In this document: positions 52,956 to 63,060 of the stretch, piece by piece
Layout of the letters: the number at the start of each line of letters is the position of its first letter
How positions within the stretch are numbered: position 1 is the first letter of the stretch
Source: Echinarachnius parma
Taxonomy: Eukaryota > Echinodermata > Echinoidea > Clypeasteroida > Echinarachniidae
Direction of reading: 5' to 3'
NCBI GenBank assembly: GCA_037951105.1
Contig: JBAMJV010003077.1
Span: forward strand, 306,568 to 370,567
DNA: 64,000 nucleotides
Position numbers and translations under genes: made by a program
Notes under the pieces: generated by a model
Seen by the model: only the letters and a program-made list of their open reading frames with translations
What the model was told of the DNA's origin: nothing
Databases searched by the model: none

Positions 52956-54193
52956 TCTAATTCCACAAAACTCATTTGGAGGCTTGGAGCTTCGTCGTTT
53001 CTCTTCTATCGTGATGTTTAGCTTATGGGGGGTAACAAATTAAATCTGGTTAGATTTTTTCAAATGTCCCTTTAGGTAGGCATCACCAAATGAAAATGAA
53101 AATTGCGCGAAATTAATGCAAATTATATTCTATGAGTCGGGACTGACCTGATGTAGATCATTATGCCCTTTAAAATCCAAACAAATACTGATATTTTGCC
53201 AAAATATGGTATTTTACCCATTTGTTGTGTCACAATTTTCGCCATTCACTTAATGGCGCGCTGCGAGCTTACCTTTCGTGTGCCCGACCGATGTCGCTCG
53301 CTTGGTCTCTGGCTCGCACGCGGCGTGCGCTCCCACTATCTCTGCACGCAATTTGAATACCCGCTCGCGCGACAGCACACGCGGCGGGCGCGGCGCGCCG
53401 GCGACGACGGCTAACATCACCGAATCGAAGCCCCAAAAGCCCCTGTTCGAGCATCAAAATGATTATGTGAGACTGCTTGAGGCGGACAAATCTTCCGAGA
53501 ATATATCGTAAAAACACCTGAATCATCCAAAAATGTAAGTTTCCAAAGTGCACCCTACTTCCGATTGCTCGAAAATTTGAGATTTCAACAAAGTTCACTG
53601 CGAAAATGCGGCAAAAAATGACTTACGGAGGTTGAAATTGGTCGAGTTTCTAGATTCAAAACACGAACCGGATCTATAATCATCGCAAGCATCTCTTGTG
53701 TATACTTCACATGCATATTACGTGGTTCAATCAGCTGTTTGACCGCATTACATTTGGAAAAATAGTATATCCCTCCACCCTTGCAATAGCGAAGTTGCAT
53801 TGCCCACAGCCAAACATCGCGCAAACTACGTGTACAAAAATATGGCCCATGCGCGCACGCCATGTAACGCCGAATGACGATGCCTACTTTAGGCTTTAGT
53901 ATGACGATAAAATCATTCAAATGTCGTCGCTCAAAAATTGGCTGGTGTCCGTGACTTGTGCCTCGTGCTTATATACACTGTAGTTGCGTACTTAGTGAGC
54001 TGTACTGTTTATTACATGTACATGCAGAGCGCGGTGATGGATCAATGCGATCTGATTACACGCCCCACCGATGCAGCTCGGGCCGCCACGCAATCACCTT
54101 CCTGATACTGATAGACACGGCAGCGGGAACCCGCCGTGCTATTTGTGCGCGCGCGCGAAATCTGTACATTCTGTATTACGGGTGCGCGCGGAT
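52956..54193. other. Ig-locus upstream paralogous segment with a GC-rich insertion
   Basis: 52956-53080 ('aaagtgtctaattccac', 'agattttttcaaatgtccct') resembles 41790-41890 and 43260-43360, which lie just upstream of the Ig exons of units 1 and 2. From about 53240 to 54190 the sequence is GC- and CpG-rich and unrelated to those units. It includes open frames on both strands (for example 53920-53585 minus) that I cannot identify. Confidence 0.45.
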
Positions 54194-54393
54194 ATCATCA
54201 AATAGACGAGCATCACTGCGACAAATCTTTGGGATTCAGTGATAAAATATGAATACAATATTCCACTTTTTATTAGATAAACAGTGGACGTTTTCTTTCA
54301 AACTTTCACAAATCTTCTAATTGTATTTTACAGTGATATTGATATAGGATTGAAGTCATTTTGTGCAATTTCTGACACTTTACCTGGACCACT
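54190..54393. repeat. Ig-locus upstream segment, paralogous to 43530-43730
   Basis: It matches 'tgcgacaaatct', 'tcagtgataaaatatgaat', 'aaacagtggacgtttt' and 'gacactttacctggaccac' of the other copy, ending at the TTAA where the next element inserted. Confidence 0.7.
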
Positions 54394-55017
54394 TTAAAGG
54401 GACAGGTCCACTTTTACAAAACGTCTGAACAGCTTTCAGTTGACGGATGGGGATCAATGTAACACGCAAACAAAAAATCAGAGCGAACAGCCATCTAATT
54501 TGGATTCTATGAATGAAAAACGAATGCGTCCCTCCATTTAATCGGTCAATAAAGGAGTTCAACTGATTTAGCATAATATTACTACAATATAGTACTAATT
54601 CTCGTAAAGGTATTGTGAAGCCGACATTTGTTAACGTATGTCACGGAAAAAGATCTCAAAAATAAAGAATATATAATAACATGTAGTCAGTTTAAGCGAT
54701 GTTTGGGTATTTTGCTTGGTAAACGCTCACACATTAGTACTTAAGCGCGGGTCACGTAGGGGTCATGCATACCGATCTGGCACTCCATGAAATCTGTGTA
54801 CGAACTTACTCACCGGCCGAAAATATGTATGTACCCATTAAACCGACGTCCCTCAGTTTAATAAGTTTTAGGTCTATAACTCCACGAAAAAGAAATTTCA
54901 AGCCCTAATTTTTTCAGGCATGCTATTAAATGACATTTCCTTTCATATAAGACAATAACCTCGCAACTTTTGAATTTTGGCTTGCAAAAGAGGATCTCTC
55001 CCTTTAAAGGTAAAGGC
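54394..55017. mobile_element. TTAA-flanked non-autonomous element, second family, copy 3
   Basis: TTAA sits at both ends, with inverted ends 'aaagggacaggtccactttt' and the complement of 'aaagggagagatcctctttt'. It is nearly the same as 39525-40157 in the same orientation. The empty site is at 43731-43734. Confidence 0.88.
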
Positions 55018-55763
55018 CAGTTTTGGTAACGCCCCCCTCTCAAAAAAAATGAAATGGAAGCTCTTATTACCAAGAATATAATTATACTCATATAGTATTG
55101 TCCAAATTTGGCCAAGAAACCGATTTGCAAAATTATTATATTAGTCATGACTGGACAGATATTGCCAACGAGGAATCGCCCATACTCTACCGTTTATTAT
55201 GATCATGCCGTGCCCACGTGGAGTGTTTGTATACGGGCTTGTTCCTGCTTGTCGATATTTCCCCCAGCGCTAGCGGCGCTCGCAGATCTGAATGTGCGGT
55301 GGATTTATGAATTTCACAGGCGGATATTGAATTTCTTCCGATATATCTGTATTTAACGATGCTTAGGTTCGGATTTTACCACACAAGCCCTATTTCAATA
55401 CATAATGAACAATATTGATTAATATAGATGTATTTGGCTACTTTCCCGAAACTGGACTTTTGGTTTAATGTACCACATGATTATATGAACAATTTGAATG
55501 TTTGTATTTAGTAGTATTTAGTAACTACTGGGGCAGGGGAACCGTGACATGACTGTAATCTGTTAGCACTGTAATCACTTTAACTAGTGTTACTGTTTCT
55601 GATGCTGTTTCTTCTTTTGTCTTGAAATTCAGATCGAGGGTTCACAGATGATGTCACATTGAGAGCTGACTGCTTAATTATCACCAACATACATACTAGT
55701 CAATGCAATATATCACCGGTGAATGTCTGACTTACAGGGATGAAACATGTACAGATGATTTTT
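55018..55763. other. Non-coding, possible end of another TTAA element
   Basis: 55014-55045 ('TTAAaggtaaaggccagttt', then 'tggta') looks like a first-family terminus, but no partner end was found. The rest is unassigned. Confidence 0.35.
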
Positions 55764-56572
55764 ATGCCTCCGCCAAAGAAGTGGCCGGAGGCATTATGTT
55801 TTCGGGTTGTCCTTTTGTCTGTCCGTATGTCCCGTTTTCATTCTCACGATATCTCAAGAACCAGTTGACGGATCAATTCCGAACTTGGTATGAGTGGACA
55901 TATGGGAGGGACAATGATCTGAATAGATTTTGGGGTCATGAGAATGGTCACAGGGCTCATTATATATATGCAAAAATAGCTCGTTCTCGCGATATCTCAA
56001 GAACCGGTTGACGGATCAATTTAAAACTTGGTATGAGTGGACATATGGGAGGGACAATGATCTGATTAGATTTTGGGGTCATGATGTCAAAGGTCAAAGG
56101 TCACATAGCTCATTATATATGCAAAAATAGCTTGTTCTCGCGATATCTCAAGAACCGGTTGACGGATCAATTTCAAACTTAGTATGAGTGGACGTATCAG
56201 AAGGACAATGATCTAATTAGATTTTCGGGTCATGAGGTCAAAGGTCTTAGGTCACAGAGCTCATTATATATGCAAAAATAGCTGGTCTCTCGATATCTCA
56301 AGAACCTGTTGATAGATGCATTTCAAACTTGGTATGAGTGTACATATGGGAAAGACAATAATCTAATTAGATTTCAGGGTCATGAGGTCAAAGGTCACAG
56401 GGCTCATTATATACAAAAATAGCTTTTGATCGCGTTATCTCAAGGACCGATTGACGGATTCGGACCAAACTTGGGTTATGTATGTATCTTGGAGAGCTAA
56501 TGATGTGATTAGATTTTGGGGTCATGATGTCAAAGGTCAAGGTCACATGACTCAATATATATTCAAATATGC
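55764..56572 (+). mobile_element. 'ATGCCTCC' element with internal tandem repeats, copy 1
   Basis: It opens with a self-complementary head, 'atgcctccgcc...ggccggaggcat', followed by about five units of roughly 148 bp. Each contains 'cgatatctcaagaacc', 'aaacttggtatgagtg', 'gacaatgatctgat' and 'ttttggggtcatgaggtcaa'. The right terminus seen in copy 2 is missing. It is non-coding. Confidence 0.75.
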
Positions 56573-57355
56573 ATTATTAATACGATATATAATACGAATA
56601 CCGGTTTAGTAAGTAGAATGGGGGCGGGGGGAACAGTGCACTCTAACACAATTATGTAATAAACACAGTAAACACAGTTAACAAGATTAACAAAAAATGG
56701 TAAAATATTTCTAGCTATAATAAAGTATTTCATTTTAAAAACATATGTGGATAGTAGTAGGATAAAATTAAACACATTTTGACATGTACATCAAGCCTTA
56801 TGATGTAAAAAGTACTTTTAATTCCTATTTGTGAATATCTAATCTATATTGGATCTCTTCAAAGGGACAAAACATTATTGCCTTCTAAATACCAAAGTAG
56901 ACCAGTTGTTTACATGTTTATGATTCTGCCCAGTAGATTGCATTCCAAAGTAAAACAAAGAATGTAGATCGGCTTGTGACTATAAATAATTATTGGCAGC
57001 CAGCTTTGAACTACTTTTAAGATAAACATAACAAAGGCAAAGCCAAATATAAGACCTATTCAAGTCAGCATCACATTGAACAATGGTGTGAAAAACATCA
57101 AGTTTGAGTTCTTAAACAATGAGTGCAGCTTTAACTTAGTATTTTACATGGCAACAGAGGAAGGGGTTACTGCAGCATATGCAGTTGACCCCTTGACTTA
57201 TATGGGTGGGAACAGTGACCGTATACCATGACTCGACACTCAAACTGGACTGGGGCGAGTGTTATTGCAGAAGTCATATTTTGGTGGCCTAATAGGGCAA
57301 GGATATTTTCAACCTGTCATTGACAAAATCTTTAAATTATTGTTTTCTCCCATGT
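56573..57355. other. Non-coding, probable intron of the plus-strand gene
   Basis: No conserved exon is recognised, although an ungapped open stretch near 57155-57225 is possible. Confidence 0.35.
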
Positions 57356-57358
57356 CAG

Positions 57359-57475
57359 GCTTCATCTAAAATCACAGTTTTATCTGGACAGAGTGATATT
57401 TTGAATAGTGCAGACTTTGTTCATGAAATAAAAGTCTTGGGGCAGGAAATTTCTCGTCAGGGCCTCTAGGAAAGA
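57359..57475 (+). CDS. Possible exon of unidentified plus-strand gene
   Basis: A good acceptor (TTTTCTCCCATGTCAG) precedes ASSKITVLSGQSDILNSA, then DFVHEIKVLGQEISRQGL and a stop. The donor could not be placed, and phase agreement with the next exon was not obtained. It could be a true exon or chance. Confidence 0.3.
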
Positions 57476-57707
57476 TAGAGTCTGGTTTGCCAGCAAAAAA
57501 CAAATATGTGGTGTCCTGCTGTATATATGTTAAATAATTCTGATGCTCTTTCTTCTTTCGTCTTAAAATTTGGATCAGGAGCTGTGATCATTGATGACAA
57601 AGTGCCCTTTGTAAGCTCATTTACAAGGATACATACATTATATACCACAGTGAAAAAAAGGAAGGCAATATATTAACCTCTATTCCCTGTTCTATCATCA
57701 TTTTCAG

Positions 57708-57782
57708 CTCTTACTACAGCCACTTCACAGACATCTCTAAGGTTAGGAGAGCTTTGGCTGCACTGGAAAAGAAACAGATACG
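57708..57782 (+). CDS. Penultimate coding exon of unidentified plus-strand gene
   Basis: This 75-nt exon has acceptor CATCATTTTCAG and donor ATACG|GTACTT. The peptide is SYYSHFTDISKVRRALAAL, then EKKQIR, probably helical. It begins with one base and ends with two, and the exon at 58908 supplies the missing base. I do not recognise the family. Confidence 0.55.
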
Positions 57783-58094
57783 GTACTTAAATTCTTAAAA
57801 TATATTTTGTATCAGCTATCAGTGTTTATATTTGTTTGTGTAGTTTTGATAATTTTTCTAACATAATATTCTAACATTTTGTATTAATGCTGTAACCGAT
57901 TATCAGATGGGCATTTAACATTTATCAGTCCTTGGTGCACTATACATTATGTTCCTGAAAAATTTGATGAAAAGCTAATTCTTCTTCATAACATCGGTTT
58001 ACTTGACAGCAACTGCAGACTTCATTTTGTTTTCTATTTGATTATTTGTCTAATTATTATGTAAAGACATTCGTTTCTTTGATTTATTATTTAA

Positions 58095-58826
58095 ATGCCT
58101 CCACCAACGAAGTGGCCGGAGGCATTATATTTTCGGGTTGTCCATCCATCCGTCCATCCGTACGTCTGTCCGTTTGTACGTACGTCCCGTTTTCATTCTC
58201 GCGATATCTCAAGAATAACTTGGTATGAGTGTACATATGGGAATGACAATGATCTGATTATAATTTGGGGTCATGAGGTCAAAGGTCACAGGGCTCATCG
58301 TATATGCAAAAATAGGTTGTTCTTGCATTATCTCAAGAACCTAATGATGGATTCTTACCAAACTTGGTATATGTATGTATATTGGGGAGCCAATGATCTG
58401 ATTAGATTTTGGGGTCATGAGGTCAAAGGTCACAGGGCTCACTAATATGCAAAAATAGCTTGTTCTTGCGTTATCTCAAGAAATAATGGACAGATTTTTA
58501 CCAAACTTAGTATATATGTATGTATCTTGGGAAGCCAATGATCCTGATTAGATTTTGGGGTCCTTAGGTCAAAGGTCACAGGGCTCATTATACATGCAAA
58601 AATAGCTCATGATCTCATGGTCCGATTGGCGGATTCAGACCAATCTTGGTTTATGTATGTATCTTGGAGAGCCAATGATGTGATTAGATTTTCGGGTCAT
58701 GAGTTCAAAGGTCACGGTCACATGACTAAAAATATATGCAAATATGCCTTATAAATTCAGCGCATGTTTATTTGGGCATGATAATTTACATGGATCACTT
58801 TCAAATTGCGTGATGGCGAAGGCATA
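58095..58826 (+). mobile_element. 'ATGCCTCC' element with internal tandem repeats, copy 2
   Basis: Head 'atgcctccaccaacgaagtg' with its inverted partner 'ggccggaggcat', four to five internal units, and a right end 'gatggcgaaggcat', the complement of 'atgcctt.gcc', which closes a terminal inverted repeat. It is the same family as 55764-56572 and lies in the intron between the last two exons of the plus-strand gene. Confidence 0.75.
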
Positions 58827-58907
58827 ATTGAAGATCCATCTAGTTTTGTTAGTACTTAATTCCTCTTTGTTTCCACCTCTTTCTTTTCTGTCTTTCATTT
58901 GTTAAAG

Positions 58908-58980
58908 GGCAAATGGAGACCTGGGAGATGGAAGATCATCAACAGATCCTCCGCAGAAGAGACTAAGATCGAACTCGTAG
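58908..58980 (+). CDS. Terminal coding exon of unidentified plus-strand gene
   Basis: The acceptor is TTTCATTTGTTAAAG. The first G completes an Arg codon from the previous exon, then ANGDLGDGRSSTDPPQKRL, then RSNS and TAG at 58978-58980. The basic PPQKRLR end resembles a nuclear localisation signal. The 3' UTR should follow; no clear AATAAA was seen within 200 bp. Confidence 0.55.
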
Positions 58981-59580
58981 CGGGCATTCAGCAAGATCCT
59001 CCTTCCTCGATCGTCAGTGCGTCTAGCTGTAAAGGAAATAAGTATGATGTGCGTAGAGTGACTGTTTGATAAAGGCAGCTGAGAACAAACCCAATGAAGA
59101 TATCTAAAGGCACATCAAAGGTTGAGACTGTGTAGCCATTGAGTTACGATACCACCTCTCATGCTACAAGGCATTCACTAGATATTTGACTGTCGGACAG
59201 GTGAATACAAAAACTGGATGAACTAAGTTGGGGTCATTCTTAATCATTTGTCATTTTCTGAGATGGCGTCAAGGGATCAAGTCGGCCAAACTCCAAGATT
59301 GGATATTTATCCATCATAGATGCAAGCCCAACAGATATGGGTACTGTCTTGACCATACCAACTACAGCTGGAAAGCATTGCTGTTGTCTTTGACCGGGCC
59401 ATCTATGCAAAGGCACAGCTAATTCGTTGGGGTAATGAAGCCTTCATGAAGCGACTTGTACTGAGAATTGGGGTATTTCTTACAGCGATGTCGTACATAG
59501 ACTGCATCGGAAAATATTGACGATATGTCTGCATATTTTTATGAGTTCAGACTATACAGATAGTACTGTATAAGTAGACC
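58981..59580 (+). other. Probable 3' UTR and intergenic sequence
   Basis: No further exon or repeat is recognised here. Confidence 0.35.
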
Positions 59581-59713
59581 TACAGTCAACTCTGCTTAAG
59601 TCGAATTTGCATAAGTCTAATAATCGCCTAAGTCAAAGATGTTATCAATTTCTTTCTTAGATGAAGCAATTCATTCAACCCCAACGGATTAAACTAATAC
59701 AGAGTTGACTGTA
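59581..59713. mobile_element. pogo/Tigger-like MITE, 133 bp
   Basis: TACAGTCAACTCTG at the left and CAGAGTTGACTGTA at the right are exact inverted repeats with TA at the edges. The inner 'cttaagtcgaatttgcataa' is of Tigger type. Confidence 0.8.
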
Positions 59714-60016
59714 TTTGAAAACAAATAGGATGTTGCAATGTCATGGTGAAGTAAAGTGCAAAAGGTAAAAACTTTTTATTTAACTTACATTGTGACATTT
59801 CTTGCCACATACAACACCTACAATCGTTAATTTCATCAACATCATCGATCAAATGTCATTGTTTGTATTTAATTGAGTAGAACGTTTCTTTTCCAACAAA
59901 ATGATACCATAATCATTGATTTTTGGTAAGGCGTTTGGATTCTAGGGCTATTTTTAAATTTAGACACGTCATGATGTGCACTTGGACTTTTATAGTTTTA
60001 CAAGTTTACCAGTGAC

Positions 60017-61396
60017 ATGAATAATACTTTTTCTTATGATTATGATTGTTTAAAAGTTTCTATTATAAAAAGGATTATTCATCAAATTGCAAAACCGTTG
60101 GTTTATATTTTTAATAAGTCTATGGAAACTGGCTTAGTAGCACAAAAATTAAAAATTGCTAAAATTGTACCTGTTTACAAGAAAGGTGACTCTCACTTAC
60201 TGAAAAATTATCGTCCCATTTCTATTTTACCATGTTTGTTTAAGTTACTTGAAAAATGTGTATTTAATCGTGTTGTTTATTTTCTTAGTAACTTTAACAT
60301 TCTTTGTAATAATCAATATGGTTTTAGGCGTAATCATTCTACAGCCCATGCATTAATTGACTTACAAAATTAAATTGTTTCTGCTATTACTTTGAATAAT
60401 TATGGGATAGTGATTTGTATGGACCTATCAAAGGCTTTTGATATAGTAGATTATGATATATTGTTGTATAAATTAAATTATTATGGTATTCGTGGAACTC
60501 CTTTAATACACATTTTGCTAATTGTTCATCAACTCAAACCCCAATCCAACAAGTGGTACCCCAAGGTTCTATATTAGGCCCCCTGTTATTCTTATTATAT
60601 ATTAATGATATAATTAAATCCTCTGATAAATTTGATTTTGTATTATATGCTGATGACATGCTGATGACTTTTAGTTAATTTTGAGAAAACACACTTTGTT
60701 CCATTTTTAAATAAATATAGTCCTGTATTAAATACACTTCAAAATATTGAAATAGCTATTTGTTCAAACTCGTTACAAAAATCAGATAGCGTTAATTTCC
60801 TTGGTGTATTTATTGACAAACATTTAACTTGGAGCGTACATACTGAATATATAATTAATAAAGTCTCTAAGTGCATTGGAATTTTGTATAAACTTAAGCA
60901 TTACTTACCCTTGTTCGCATTGAAATATTTATATAATTCTTTGATATTGCCCCATTTGTCATATTGTGTTGTTGTATGGGGAAATTCCTCTCAATTTGTT
61001 ATAGACTCATTATTAAAGTTACAGAAAAAGGCCGTACGAATTTGTACAGAAAGTAATTACTTAGCTCATTCAGCTCCATTATTTAAAATGTTGAACTTTC
61101 TGAAGTTTTATGATTTATTTTTGTACTACATGTTATTACTTGGCTTTAATTATTTTCAAAATGTATTACCTTTAAATATTTCAGAGATGTTTTGTCTTAA
61201 TCAAAATATTCATACATACGGACCCGCATAGGTAATTCATTTCATATGTATAAAGTTACCACAACTCTTGCTAAAAAATCTGTTCGGTTCAATCTGCCAA
61301 ATGTTTGGAATATGTTACCAAGTTCTATTCGGTCTCATTCTAATTTAAGATTATTTAAAAAATCGCTCAAACACCATTTTCTACAAAATTATTGAT
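60017..61396 (+). pseudogene. LINE-5: CR1/Jockey-group LINE RT to C-terminus, broken
   Basis: The frames give IAKIVPVYKKGDSHLLKNYR, PISILPCLFKLLEKC, YGFRRNHSTAHALIDLQN, CMDLSKAFDIVDYDILL, VVPQGSILGPLLFLLYINDI and LYADDM. After a deletion come VNFLGVFIDKHLTW, YNSLILPHLSYCVVVWGNSS, KKAVRICTESNY and NLPNVWNMLPSSIRSH, with LFKKSLKHHFL at the end. Stops or shifts occur at about 60371, 60540, 60665 and 61231. The endonuclease is absent. It resembles LINE-1 in the RT core. Confidence 0.85.
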
Positions 61397-62730
61397 ATTG
61401 TAATATACATTTGATCCTCTTAAATAAGATTCTTTTTTATTATTTGTTATTGTTGTTGATTGTGAATTATCATTTTATTAATTGTGCCAAACTGAAATAA
61501 TACGACTTCCTGAGAATTTACTCACAAGGCCCTATGGCCTTTTTAAAGTTCTTTCATTTCATTTTATTAATTTTTATATGGCTTATGCTAAATTGTTAAA
61601 ATATATGTATGCATTTATGTATGTATCTGTATATATTTTGTATTTTTATCTTTGATTGAAATGAATAAATGTTGGCTTCTTGCCTTCTTACATGAAATGT
61701 ATGTGCTTTAAATTGATCTTTGGTTATGAAGGTATGCTTATGTTCCGCAATTTTGTTTAATGCTCAAAATGGTCTGAAACGCACCCAAAATGATTTATGG
61801 ATCATTTGAAACACTTTTTCGGTTTTAATGCACCTAAGATTATGTGTATAATATGGTTCATAAATGACTTTCACTTATGAAGATTATCACTTATTGACTC
61901 TTGTGACTTTTAAAAAGTGACATTGTCGCCTGTGATGTGTGCTAATTCATGCATGGCATGGCGGACCAAGTTTATTTTCACGGAGACGTTAGCCCATAAG
62001 TTAAGAAATAATCCTCCCAAATTGTGTTTCTCAAATTTATTAGTTAAAAAGTTACGCTATTTTGATTAGGGGAGGGGGCTTACTTTTTGGTTGTGATTCT
62101 GATAATAATTTTCTAAGAGATTTGAAACTTAAATATTGTCATTGTCGATATTTCCTCTTCATCAAGTAATTGTGAACATTTGTGTATGCTTTGCATACTC
62201 GGTAATGCAAATTGATCTGTTGTAAATGATTCTCTTCTGAGACTATCAAAGTTCATTTCATGCAATGAAAATACAAATGTCAGTTTCTCTGTGTTTAATT
62301 GGTTTGTGCATATGTGTGTCATACATTTAATTAGTGTAATTATGTAGTGTTGGTAGTTACGTTTACTGAACATAAAAGACTTGACATAAATATGCATACA
62401 TGCAAAAATGTGCGTGTTTTCCCAACCTAAAACAAACAAAACGCTGTTAGTTGAAGATGGTATGGGAAGTTTTGGTTGTGGTTGTTGTTGTGGTGATCCT
62501 GTTTGTGGTTTTTTTCTTCTTTTTTTTTCAACTTATTGAAAGCAATGTTTGTGGTGATGGAGGTAAAAGTGGTATATGTTCTGGTGAGTAGTGGATTTGG
62601 TAGGGTGGTGAGGGTATTGGAGGTGGTTTAGTAAAGATGTTAGTGGCGGTATTGTTATGTAGTGGTATAATAGTTATAGTGGTAGCAGTAGTGGAGGTGG
62701 TCGTCATAGTACCAGAGGTTGCAGAACCAC
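61397..62730. other. LINE-5 3' UTR, then non-coding sequence
   Basis: 61397-61680 is probably the LINE 3' UTR ('aaggccctatggcc' near 61528). The rest is AT-rich, then purine- or GT-rich from 62460 to 62720, with nothing codable. Confidence 0.4.
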
Positions 62731-62731
62731 G

Positions 62732-62763
<32 letters not shown>

Positions 62764-62800
62764 ACACACACACACAGACACACACATACACAAACACATT
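62732..62800 (+). repeat. Poly-C tract (32 bp) followed by (AC)n
   Basis: C at 62732-62763 then 'acacacacacacagacac' and similar to about 62800. This is the longest homopolymer in the window. Confidence 0.95.
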
Positions 62801-62995
62801 TTTTGGTCTTAAAACAAAATTACACAAGCATAAAAGAACAATTTAATAAAACTCATTGTGGTGTGAGATGGGATGGGGAAGGAGGGAACTCCTCAATTGC
62901 TCCCCTCATCCCACCCATCCCGGATGCGACCTGTTTTTGTTGTCAGTCCGACCCACTCCCACACCACTTTTTATTGTTATATTAACTTGTTCTTT

Positions 62996-63060
62996 TTGTA
63001 AAGCGCATAAAGATGTTAATTCATATTATGCGCTATATAAATGTAATTTATTATTATTTC
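62996..63060 (+). repeat. SINE/retroelement tail
   Basis: 'aaagcgcataaagatg', then 'ttatgcgctatataaatg' and an ATT-rich end match the tail at 195-285. The body before it (62870-62990) does not match the other SINE copies, so either another SINE family shares this tail or only the tail remains. Confidence 0.6.

Noticed and set aside
53585-53920. A 111-codon minus-strand frame, MNDFIVILKPKVGIVIRRYM and on, ending near a possible donor.
   Set aside because: No family is recognised, no acceptor was found, and its surroundings are a GC-rich insertion between repeats. Left as an unassigned region.
62528-62985. Proline-, glycine- and Thr/His-rich open frames.
   Set aside because: They are generated by the 32-bp C run and the adjacent (AC)n repeat and have no conserved flanks. 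The same applies to the frames at 2573-2881, 36463-36868 and 37625-37903.
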